From NCBI GenBank assembly GCA_017455065.1, contig JAFTBU010000032.1, positions 1 through 49,959 on the forward strand: a stretch of DNA of 49,959 nt, in the 5' to 3' direction. The notes under the pieces are model-generated. The model was not told the origin of the DNA and ran no database searches. It worked only from the letters and a program-made list of their open reading frames with translations. Within the stretch, counting starts at the first letter, position 1, and each line of letters begins with the position of its first letter. This document shows positions 17,888-25,761 of the stretch, piece after piece. A program made the position numbers and the translations under genes. This stretch comes from Bacteroidales bacterium (GTDB taxonomy: Bacteria; Bacteroidota; Bacteroidia; Bacteroidales; UBA932).

Positions 17888-20800
17888 CTCTGACTATCCT
17901 TACTCTCACGGCCCTGCTCGCACTGGCACCTGTGCAGGCTGCGCCACTTCACAGCGACTCGGTGAAAGAAGTCGCGAGGCATTTCGAAAACCCTCCCCAG
18001 GAGCTTGCGAACCATGTCATCTGGGGCTGGGACGGACAGATGGACATCGAGACCATCAGGCACGACCTCGACTCGATCAAGGTGAAAGGCTTCCGTTCCG
18101 TCATCTTCGAAGCCGGATACGGCAATCCTTTCGAATACCTCTCCGACGGATGGTTCAGCACCGTCCGCACCGCCGTGCAGGAAGCCAAGGCGCGGGGCCT
18201 GAAAGTATGGATAATAGATGAAGGCAAATATCCCAGCGGCTTCGCGGGCGGCAAATTCACCCGTGAGAGGCCCGATCTGAGGATGAAAGCCCTGGTGGTC
18301 AAGGATACCCTCGAGGTGCAGAAGGGCCGCGTGCTCAGCGGCTACGCCCTCCCCGAGGGGGTCAATTGCGCCGTGGCCGTCTGCCCGGGCCGTCCCGACA
18401 GGACGGTGGAAGTCAAGGACGGGAAGATATCCTTCTTCGCCGGCGACGCCTCCTGGACGCTGCTCCTGGGCGGTCCCGATTTCCGGACAGGCCAGACCCG
18501 CGCCGTCAACAACCCCACCCGGGGCAAGGACACCAGCAATTCCCAGTCGGACTACCTCAATCCCGAGGCCGTCGGCAAATTCCTCGAGTGGACCCATGAG
18601 AAATACAAGGAATACATAGGCGACGAGTTCGGAAAGACTGTGCTGGGATTCCGCGGCGACGAGCCTGATTTTTCCCGTCTCCCCTGGACCGACAGCCTCC
18701 CGGCCCATTTCCGCGAGATCAAGGGCTATGACCCCCTCCCCTTCCTGGGAGCCATGCTGGGGGCCAATCCCGACCCCGCAGCGCGCCGTTTCAGGGCCGA
18801 CTACCACGATGTGTGGTCGCAGCTTTTCGCCCGCTACTTCTTCGGCATGCAGGCCGAGTGGTGCGAGGCCAACGGCATCTCCTATGTCACCCATCTCAAC
18901 AAAGACCACGACATGCCCGAGTGCATACGCGTGGAAGGCGATTTCTTCCGTGACCTCAGCCGTGTGCAGATACCCGGTGTAGATGCCATCTGGAACCAGA
19001 TATGGCCCGGGACCGACAACGACTATCCCAAGTTCGCCTCCTCCGTTTCCCATGTCTATGGCAAGCAGAGGGCTTTCAGCGAGAGTTTCGCCGCCTACAA
19101 CATCCCTCCGACCATCCCCACCGCCCGCTACGCGGTGGACTACCAGATGGTCAGGGGCATTAATTTCTTCGAATTCATGTTCTGGATGGCGGGTTCCCGC
19201 GGCACCAACTGGATGACCGACCCCCGCATGAAGGCGCTCAACGACTATACCGGCAGGGCCACCTATCTCATGACCCAGGGCACGCCCGGAGCGCGCATAG
19301 CCGTCTATTATCCCACTTCCACTTTCTGGCTGGGAGACCGCAGCGTCAACCCCGACCTCGTGGAGATGGCGAGGGAGCTCCTCCGCCACCAGCGGGACTT
19401 CGACTGGGTGGACGACGACGCCTTCACCAAGGCCCTCAGGGTCGGTGCCGGCTATCTGGAGAACCAGAGCGGGCAGCAGTATTCCACCCTGGTCATGCCC
19501 TCCTGTGAAACCATTTCCGAGAAGGCCTGGGCCGTGATCGAAGCATTCGCCCGCGAAGGCGGCAAGGTGCTCTTCTGGGGCAGGCGCCCCGCCTATCTGT
19601 ACGGCACATCCTTCCGGGACAGCCGTCCCCTCCCCGAACTCCGCGGCAAGGTGACCTACGAGCCCGTGGCAGCCTGGTCCCCGGCCGTGGCTTCCGCCCT
19701 TCCCGAGCCGGAGCTGAGCCTGGACGGGCCCCATCCGGCCATCTCCTATGCGCACAGGCGCTTCGACGACGGCGACATCTACCTCCTTTTCAATGAAGGC
19801 GAGACCCCTGAGACTTTCCGGGTCAGCCTCGACGGACACGGCATCCCCTGGAGCTGGGACGCTGAAAACGGCACCCGCAGCCGCATCCCCGCGGATTCAT
19901 ATAGCGCCGACGGCCCCCGCACCGGGCTCGAAATCACCCTCGCCCCCTGGGAGAGCCGCATCATCTCCATTGAAAAGGCCGGCGGCAGCTACAATGCCCG
20001 CCGCTACGGGGTCAAGGGCAATGGCAAGGTGGAGACAGCCGCCCTGCAGGCCCTCATCGACAGGGTCTATGCCGATGGCGGCGGCACCGTCGTGCTCCCC
20101 CGCGGCAATTACCTCAGCGGCGCCCTCTTCTTCCCCGCCGGAGTGAACCTGCACCTGGACAAGGGCGCGGTGCTCAAGGGCACTGCCGACCTGGGCGATT
20201 ATCCCGTCATCCCCACCCGTTTCGAAGGCTTCGACCGGGCCTGGAGGAGCGCCTTCCTCAATTTCGACCATTCCCGCGGGGTCCTGCTCGACGGTGAAGG
20301 CACCATAGACGGCAACGGCCTGGCCTGGAACGAGCTCCGTTCCGACGGCTCCGGGCGCCCCCGGCTGGTTTGCTTCACCGATTGTCCCGACGGGGCTGTA
20401 AAGGGCCTGAAATTCCGCAATCAGGCCTCCTGGTGCCTCCATGTGCTCTACACCCGGGGCTTCACCATCGAGGGTGTCGACATATTGGCCAAGGACTACA
20501 TCCCCTCTTCGGACGGCATAGACATCGACTCCTGCTCCGACGTGGTCATACGCGGCAGCTTCATCTCGGTGCACGACGACTGCATCTCCATCAAATCCGG
20601 AAAAGATGCTGAAGGAAGGCGGGTAGGCCGTCCCAGCGAGGACATACTCATAGAAAACTGCCATTTCGGCTACGGCCACGGCGCCGTGACCATGGGCAGC
20701 GAAGTGTCGGGTGACGTCCGCAGGGTCGTCGCACGCGACTGCAGGGTGGACTCCGACAACTGGGCCCCCATACGGTTCAAGAGCCAGCCTCCCCGCGGCG

Positions 20801-21138
20801 GCATAGTCGAGGACATCACCTTCGAGAACATGGAGATAGACAATGTCCGCAATATTTTCGACGTCATACTCGAGTGGCGCTCCAACGCCGACCGGGGCAA
20901 AGTGATGGAGTACGCCGATCCCGTGACTGAGCTCCGCAACGTGACCGTGCGCAATGTCCGCGGCCGCGGCAAGACCATGGGACGCATCTCGGGCTTCGAA
21001 TCCTCCCCCATCCTCAGGGATGTCTTCCATTTCGAAAACTGCTCGTTCGAGACCGGCACGGGACTCATCATAAAGAATGCCGACCCCGACCTGACAGGGC
21101 TGGAGTGGACGGTTTCCGAAGGGGAAAAGCTCTTATAG
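17884..21138 (+). CDS. Fusion enzyme: GH106-like module plus GH28 polygalacturonase-type module
   Basis: A 1084-residue secreted protein (signal peptide ending PVQA). Residues about 25-700 resemble the catalytic region of GH106-type alpha-L-rhamnosidases and relatives: a TIM-barrel start (VIWGWDGQMDIETIRHDLD, then KVWIIDEGKYPSGFAGG) and a later part with LLFNEGETPE. I am less sure of this family than of the second module. Residues about 703-1084 are a GH28 right-handed beta-helix: D877 in SSDGID, D898-D899 in HDDC, H932 in GHG, and R964-F-K966 in place of R-I-K. GH28 enzymes hydrolyse polygalacturonan or rhamnogalacturonan by inversion. Joining a rhamnosidase-like and a galacturonidase-like domain suits alternating rhamnose/galacturonate chains. 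It starts inside the stop of the previous gene (ATGA) and its end overlaps the convergent GNAT gene by six bases. Confidence 0.8.
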   Translation: MTLTILTLTALLALAPVQAAPLHSDSVKEVARHFENPPQELANHVIWGWDGQMDIETIRHDLDSIKVKGFRSVIFEAGYGNPFEYLSDGWFSTVRTAVQEAKARGLKVWIIDEGKYPSGFAGGKFTRERPDLRMKALVVKDTLEVQKGRVLSGYALPEGVNCAVAVCPGRPDRTVEVKDGKISFFAGDASWTLLLGGPDFRTGQTRAVNNPTRGKDTSNSQSDYLNPEAVGKFLEWTHEKYKEYIGDEFGKTVLGFRGDEPDFSRLPWTDSLPAHFREIKGYDPLPFLGAMLGANPDPAARRFRADYHDVWSQLFARYFFGMQAEWCEANGISYVTHLNKDHDMPECIRVEGDFFRDLSRVQIPGVDAIWNQIWPGTDNDYPKFASSVSHVYGKQRAFSESFAAYNIPPTIPTARYAVDYQMVRGINFFEFMFWMAGSRGTNWMTDPRMKALNDYTGRATYLMTQGTPGARIAVYYPTSTFWLGDRSVNPDLVEMARELLRHQRDFDWVDDDAFTKALRVGAGYLENQSGQQYSTLVMPSCETISEKAWAVIEAFAREGGKVLFWGRRPAYLYGTSFRDSRPLPELRGKVTYEPVAAWSPAVASALPEPELSLDGPHPAISYAHRRFDDGDIYLLFNEGETPETFRVSLDGHGIPWSWDAENGTRSRIPADSYSADGPRTGLEITLAPWESRIISIEKAGGSYNARRYGVKGNGKVETAALQALIDRVYADGGGTVVLPRGNYLSGALFFPAGVNLHLDKGAVLKGTADLGDYPVIPTRFEGFDRAWRSAFLNFDHSRGVLLDGEGTIDGNGLAWNELRSDGSGRPRLVCFTDCPDGAVKGLKFRNQASWCLHVLYTRGFTIEGVDILAKDYIPSSDGIDIDSCSDVVIRGSFISVHDDCISIKSGKDAEGRRVGRPSEDILIENCHFGYGHGAVTMGSEVSGDVRRVVARDCRVDSDNWAPIRFKSQPPRGGIVEDITFENMEIDNVRNIFDVILEWRSNADRGKVMEYADPVTELRNVTVRNVRGRGKTMGRISGFESSPILRDVFHFENCSFETGTGLIIKNADPDLTGLEWTVSEGEKLL

Positions 21139-21642
21139 CGAGGGCTGTATCTTCTCGAAGGCCAGGCGCTCGTCGCCGTTTTCCAGATAGATGATGCCGC
21201 AATAAGCGAAGCCGTACCTTTCCAGGCAGCGCCTCATGATGGCGTTGTCCCTGTGGGTGTCGATGCGTATGTCGGCGCTGCGGGTGAAGCACCAGTCCAG
21301 GACAAAGTCGAAGATGCCCCGGGCCGAGGGGAGCTTAGCTATGCGATGGATGACGCAGTAGGGCCCGTCCGAGAGCCACTCTCCCCCGTCGATGCGGCTG
21401 TAGGTGGGGTCCGGACCGGGGATGAAGGCGAATGTGGCGACGGGGACCCCTTCGTCCAGCACCAGGTAGGAATGGCCACCGGCGATGTCGGCTCTCACTT
21501 TCGAAGGCGCCGGAGTACCCTGGGGCCACTGATTCACATTGCCGCTGGAATGCATGATCCCCCTGCCCGAATCGAGCAGGGACATGACCGTACCGAAGTC
21601 TGAGGCCGCCGCAGGCCTTATGGTTCTGAGGGTTCCGTCCAT
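21133..21642 (-). CDS. GNAT family N-acetyltransferase
   Basis: A 169-residue cytoplasmic protein with GNAT features: the N-terminal RPAAASDFGTVMSLLDSGR helix, a QWPQGTPAP segment shared by a subgroup of small GNAT proteins, and a C-terminal acceptor region with RIDTHRDNAIMRRCLERYGF. It would transfer an acetyl group from acetyl-CoA to an unknown amine. It runs against the fusion enzyme and overlaps its end by six bases, so it is an insert in the locus rather than part of the degradation operon. A -7 box on the minus strand (21662-21669) gives it its own promoter. Confidence 0.85.
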   Translation of the reverse strand: MDGTLRTIRPAAASDFGTVMSLLDSGRGIMHSSGNVNQWPQGTPAPSKVRADIAGGHSYLVLDEGVPVATFAFIPGPDPTYSRIDGGEWLSDGPYCVIHRIAKLPSARGIFDFVLDWCFTRSADIRIDTHRDNAIMRRCLERYGFAYCGIIYLENGDERLAFEKIQPSL

Positions 21643-21661
21643 GGTGGCTGTGACTACGGGG

Positions 21662-21669
21662 CAAAAATA
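21662..21669 (-). promoter_or_regulatory. -7 promoter box for the GNAT gene
   Basis: On the minus strand this reads TATTTTTG, matching TAnnTTTG, 19 bases before the ATG at 21642. It is back to back with the GH53 box, 21 bp away. Confidence 0.6.
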
Positions 21670-21690
21670 TGAATTTCCTCCGTTTTTACC

Positions 21691-21698
21691 TATATTTG
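21691..21698 (+). promoter_or_regulatory. -7 promoter box for the GH53 gene; transcript probably leaderless
   Basis: TATATTTG ends seven bases before the ATG at 21706. Since Bacteroidetes transcription starts about seven bases after this box, the mRNA should begin at or next to the start codon. Confidence 0.65.
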
Positions 21699-21705
21699 GA
21701 CTTAT

Positions 21706-22824
21706 ATGAAACGCATCCTTCTCACCTTCGCCGCCCTCGCGGCCGCCATCCTCTGCTCATGCAGCGGGGAGGCACCTCTCATAGATGACAATTTCTGGCT
21801 TGGCGCCGATATCAGCGGCTCCGGCGGCCAGCAGAAAAGAGGAGACCTGTATTACAATGAAGAGGGCGACGAGCCCGTGGAGATCACCCGCCTCATGCAC
21901 GACATGGGCCTCAATGCCGTCCGCCTCAGGGTCTGGGTCAATCCCCGCCGCTGGGGACGTGCTCCCGGAGGCTCTGCCGAAGACGATTACCTGGGCATGT
22001 GCAACAAGGAGGACGTCCTGTACAACGCCCTTCTCGCCAAGGAGCTGGGCATGGAGGTGATGGTCAACTTCCACTACAGCGACACCTGGGCCGACCCCGC
22101 CCACCAGTCCATCCCCGCCGCCTGGCTCGGACATGATTTCGAGACCATGAAACAGGATCTCAAGGCCCATACCGTGGAGACCCTCAAACTCCTCAAGGAC
22201 AACGGGGTGAACGTCAAATGGGTCCAGGTCGGAAACGAGACCACCAACGGTCTGCTCTGGAACAACCAGGGCGATTCCGTCACCGTCCACATGGGTCACA
22301 GCAAGCTCGATCCGGTGCAGTACGCAGGTTTCCTGGACGCAGGATATGAAGCAGTGAAAAGTGTTTATCCCAAGGCGATTGTGATAGTCCATCTGGACAA
22401 TGGCTACAACCAGTCCCTCTATGACTGGAACCTCGGGATACTGGAAGAGAACGGCACCCGCTACGACATGGTGGGCATGTCCCTCTACCCCTATTGGGCG
22501 GCCCGCTCAGGGCATGAAGATGCGGACCAGGTCATCGCCGACTGCATGAAGAACATCGCCCATGTGTACGAGCGCTTCGGCAAGGAATCCATGATAGTGG
22601 AGACCGGAGCGGAAGTCGCCCTGGAAGACCCGGATAAGATGGCCGAGAGCATAAGGCAGATGGAGCTGATCGTAAAATCAGCCCGCAGCACCCCGCATTG
22701 CCACGGTCTTTTCTACTGGAATCCCTGCTGCCGTCCGAGGGGATACAGATTGGGCGCCTTCGACATGGAAGGACGCCCGACCGGTATCATGAAAGCCTTT
22801 ACTGAAGGGGCCCGACAGGACTGA
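21706..22824 (+). CDS. GH53 arabinogalactan endo-beta-1,4-galactanase, lipoprotein
   Basis: A 372-residue enzyme that cuts beta-1,4-galactan, the side chain of rhamnogalacturonan I. The signal peptide has possible lipidation at C17 or C19 (ILCSCS), which would place it on the outer membrane. Family features: GADISG at the mature start, a (beta/alpha)8 fold, acid/base E178 in QVGNETTNG, nucleophile E299 in IVETG, and FYWNPCCR near the end. The length is normal for a single-domain GH53. It probably acts at the surface ahead of SusCD import, with the GH2 module trimming the products. It has its own promoter and converges with the GH106 gene, overlapping its end by 26 bp. Confidence 0.92.
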   Translation: MKRILLTFAALAAAILCSCSGEAPLIDDNFWLGADISGSGGQQKRGDLYYNEEGDEPVEITRLMHDMGLNAVRLRVWVNPRRWGRAPGGSAEDDYLGMCNKEDVLYNALLAKELGMEVMVNFHYSDTWADPAHQSIPAAWLGHDFETMKQDLKAHTVETLKLLKDNGVNVKWVQVGNETTNGLLWNNQGDSVTVHMGHSKLDPVQYAGFLDAGYEAVKSVYPKAIVIVHLDNGYNQSLYDWNLGILEENGTRYDMVGMSLYPYWAARSGHEDADQVIADCMKNIAHVYERFGKESMIVETGAEVALEDPDKMAESIRQMELIVKSARSTPHCHGLFYWNPCCRPRGYRLGAFDMEGRPTGIMKAFTEGARQD

Positions 22825-25690
22825 GCGGACGCAGCACCACGGGGCCCAGGAGGCCCGAAGGCTGCACTTCCCAGCCCCGGGCGGTGAAGAATCCGTCCTC
22901 TCCCCTGTCCTGCGGCAGGCGGGCCTGGATGTTGGCATTGTAGAATATCCTCCAGGGTATCCCTGCCCTGTCCATGTAGCGGATGCGGTTTTCCATAGAG
23001 CTGGAGACCCTTACGGTCAGTTCTCCGCCCTTGGACACCTGGTCCGCAGTCAAAGTCACGGCATAGGGTTTCTTGAACACCGTCCCCAGATACTCCCCGT
23101 CCAGCCAGACGGCGGCGCTTTCGCGCACGTCGCCCAGGTCCAGCTGCCAGTTCCTCCCGTCGGGGTAGGTCGGCTGCAGGTGTATCTTGTATTCGGCGGT
23201 GCCGGAGAAATCCTCATATTCCTTGCCGTAGAGGGTCCAGGAGCCCGTGGAGCTGATGCTGCGGGGCCTGGGAAGCACGGGGCCTCCGTCGGTGAAACGC
23301 AGGCTCCAGCTGCCTGTGACGGCTTTCTGGGTCGGCTCGGGTTTCATGAAAGTGTAAGCCACGGGGCTTTCCGCCACGCCTGCGAAGGTCTCCAGCAGCA
23401 GGGACTCGTCGGGCAGGAGCCTCGCTCTGAGCTCCACGGTGCCGTCGGAGGCAGTGCGTATCTCGCCGTAGCCGGCGGCGGCAGTCATGGGATTGAACAC
23501 CGCGACGCTCCCGGCGACGGCGTCCAGGGGCAGCCAGCCGTCGAAGACATCATTGGAATTGTTCTTCACGAAATAGTACCTGCCTCCGTCGGGCTTGACC
23601 CTGCTGATGCTCGCGAGACCCAGGTCGAAGAGCCTTTCGCGGGTGATGCCCGCCGCTGCGACCATGGCATCCAGGTCATCCGAGACTATGAACCGTCCGC
23701 GTCCGCACCGGGCGACCTTCAGGCCGCCTTCCTCCTTGAATTTCAGCTGTTTCCTGGCTTTTTCGAAGGCCCGACGGCGCTGCTCCAGCCGTCCCAGACC
23801 GGGCACATCCCCGGGAAGGTCTCCCTGCACCAGGATGGTCGCCCCTCCCTTGGCCAGCGCAAGGAGCCGGTCGAAGGTCTCGGGCAGCATCATGCGGCAC
23901 TCGGGCACCACCAGGGCCTTGTAGGAGGTGCCGCCGCGGGTGCTGATTCTGCCGCCTTTGACAGACAGATTGTCCTGTATCATCCTGTCGGTGACATAGT
24001 CCCATTTGTATCCGGCGTTGTAGAGCTGTATGGCGTAGCGGCCTATCGAACTGCGCTCGGCGGTGGTCTGGCTCATGTGGTAGAGCAGGTTGCCACCCCT
24101 CTCGGAAAGCAGGTCGGTGGCATCGAAAAACAGCAGTATGTCGCTGTCGGGAAGGCCTGACTGGAGGAAGCTCTGGCATCTGGCCACATAGTCGTTGAAA
24201 GCTGCGAAATCGGCCCAGAAAGGGTTTGTGGGCTGGAAATGCACGGCGGCGTAGAAAAGCCAGCCGGGCCAGGGGGCGTCATCGGGTGACATGCAGGTGC
24301 CGTGGTAGAAGATGTGGTTGACTCCGGCGAGGAAATACCTGTCCACCGAGGTCTTGACGTCTCCGAGGGTGGAGACGAAATGCTCGCCCAGCCAGGTCGC
24401 GGACTCGGATGAAGTCAGGGGCTTGTCCGTCACATGGGCGGCGGAGGAAGCCGTCTTCATGCCTATCACCGAATTGCCTTCGGTCTCGGGCACGTCGCTC
24501 ACTGCGTACAGGTCGAGTATGTTGGCCGGGGAACCGTGGGCCTGGTTGCGTATGCCCTTGCCCTGGGCTGCGGCCCACTGTTGCCAGGTCATGGAATATT
24601 TCTCGAGGAGCAGCTCGCCCAGGGTCGTGCGGAAATCGAAGACCACCCTGTCGGCAGCCTCGGCGTCGCCGCCGCGGCCCAGGAGCTCATACATATGGGG
24701 CTTGAGGTCGTAGCCGCGGCGGGCCTTGAACTCTTCGAAGAACGCGGGGGTCCAGTCGGAATTGCCCCGGGCGTCGTCCACCTCGTAGGAATCGTTGAAA
24801 TAGTAGCGTATCCCGCTCACGTCGCGGCCTTTGAAGGCCTCGTCGAAGCGCGACAGGTAGCGGGTGATGGCTTCGCCCGAGAAATGGTCTATCACATCGC
24901 CTTCCCCGCCGGGACCCGCCCTCTCCACGAGCTTCCCGTGCCATCCCAAGAAGAGGGCGCACACGGTCCAATCCCCTTCCGGCGCCGTCCAGTCCAGCAT
25001 TCCGTCGGCTCCCACCCGGTCGGTGAGCTCGAGGAAGGTCCCGTCGGAGCTGTTGGCCGTCACCGCGATGAGCGGCAGCGGCCTGGGGTAGCGGACCTGC
25101 TCGAAGGCGTACTGCTGCAGGCTGTCATTGGCGGCGATGGGATAAGAGAGATTGGAAAAATCGGTCTTCAGGCCCAGCGAACGCAGCATGGGCGCTTCGA
25201 CATATTCTATCTTCTCTTCGATGCGGCCGCCGCCTTTCAGGTCATAGACTTTGCTCGCCAGATAGCGGCAGGCGTCTTCCGGATCGACCCAGGGGCCTCC
25301 GAAGGGCCAGCCGGAGGCATTGGCCAGGTCTATGCCCAAGTCCAGCGAAGCGGCCTTGTCGAGGGTGTGGCAGAACAGGTCCATCCACTCGTCGGAAAGG
25401 TAGTCCAGGTATTTGTCTTCCCAGCCTTTGGCGCCGTAGATGGTCGTGACTTCCATGCCTCCCAGGCCCGCCCGGGCGTAGTCCGAGAGCATGGTGTCGA
25501 TGTCGGAGGCGGTCACGGCGCTCGCCGGCCACCACCAGCGCGACCAGGGTTTGGCCTCCCGGGTGATTTCCGGCCACGAAGGCTCGGCAGGGGCTGATGA
25601 TGCTTCAGTTGCGGCGGGCTTGCAAGCCGTCAGTGAGAGCAGGACGGCAAGCAGCGGTCCGGCGAGTGAAAAAAATGAATATCTGGACAT
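22799..25690 (-). CDS. GH106 family alpha-L-rhamnosidase, lipoprotein
   Basis: A 963-residue protein with a lipobox ending LTAC (C23) and the GH106 signature at the start of the catalytic region (KPWSRWWWPASAV, then GLGGMEVTTIYGAKGW). It continues with the barrel (ANASGWPFGGPWVDP, YYFNDSYEVDD) and a C-terminal galactose-binding-like sandwich (LDLGDVRESAAVWLDGEYLG). GH106 enzymes remove alpha-L-rhamnose from pectic oligosaccharides by inversion. It is on the minus strand and overlaps the end of the GH53 gene. The other strand over this span has long frames, but they are shadows. It fits a rhamnogalacturonan-degrading role, complementing the GH28 and GH53 modules. Confidence 0.88.
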   Translation of the reverse strand: MSRYSFFSLAGPLLAVLLSLTACKPAATEASSAPAEPSWPEITREAKPWSRWWWPASAVTASDIDTMLSDYARAGLGGMEVTTIYGAKGWEDKYLDYLSDEWMDLFCHTLDKAASLDLGIDLANASGWPFGGPWVDPEDACRYLASKVYDLKGGGRIEEKIEYVEAPMLRSLGLKTDFSNLSYPIAANDSLQQYAFEQVRYPRPLPLIAVTANSSDGTFLELTDRVGADGMLDWTAPEGDWTVCALFLGWHGKLVERAGPGGEGDVIDHFSGEAITRYLSRFDEAFKGRDVSGIRYYFNDSYEVDDARGNSDWTPAFFEEFKARRGYDLKPHMYELLGRGGDAEAADRVVFDFRTTLGELLLEKYSMTWQQWAAAQGKGIRNQAHGSPANILDLYAVSDVPETEGNSVIGMKTASSAAHVTDKPLTSSESATWLGEHFVSTLGDVKTSVDRYFLAGVNHIFYHGTCMSPDDAPWPGWLFYAAVHFQPTNPFWADFAAFNDYVARCQSFLQSGLPDSDILLFFDATDLLSERGGNLLYHMSQTTAERSSIGRYAIQLYNAGYKWDYVTDRMIQDNLSVKGGRISTRGGTSYKALVVPECRMMLPETFDRLLALAKGGATILVQGDLPGDVPGLGRLEQRRRAFEKARKQLKFKEEGGLKVARCGRGRFIVSDDLDAMVAAAGITRERLFDLGLASISRVKPDGGRYYFVKNNSNDVFDGWLPLDAVAGSVAVFNPMTAAAGYGEIRTASDGTVELRARLLPDESLLLETFAGVAESPVAYTFMKPEPTQKAVTGSWSLRFTDGGPVLPRPRSISSTGSWTLYGKEYEDFSGTAEYKIHLQPTYPDGRNWQLDLGDVRESAAVWLDGEYLGTVFKKPYAVTLTADQVSKGGELTVRVSSSMENRIRYMDRAGIPWRIFYNANIQARLPQDRGEDGFFTARGWEVQPSGLLGPVVLRPLSPVGPLQ

Positions 25691-25732
25691 AATCGCTTAT
25701 TCTTTCACCGCTAATTTAATACATTAATTTCG

Positions 25733-25740
25733 TATATTTG
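25733..25740 (+). promoter_or_regulatory. -7 promoter box for recG
   Basis: TATATTTG lies 21 bases before the ATG at 25762. The upstream TTG in frame is part of this box, which rules it out as the start codon. Confidence 0.65.
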
Positions 25741-25761
25741 TTGATTGAGCATATAATAGAA

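Noticed and set aside
17776-19839. 687-residue minus-strand frame across the two fusion genes
   Set aside because: Shadow of the GH106-like module; low complexity and no family features.
25738-25761. TTG start for recG (and similar TTG starts at 33018 and 36083)
   Set aside because: In each case the TTG is the end of, or inside, a TAnnTTTG promoter box, so it lies before the transcription start.
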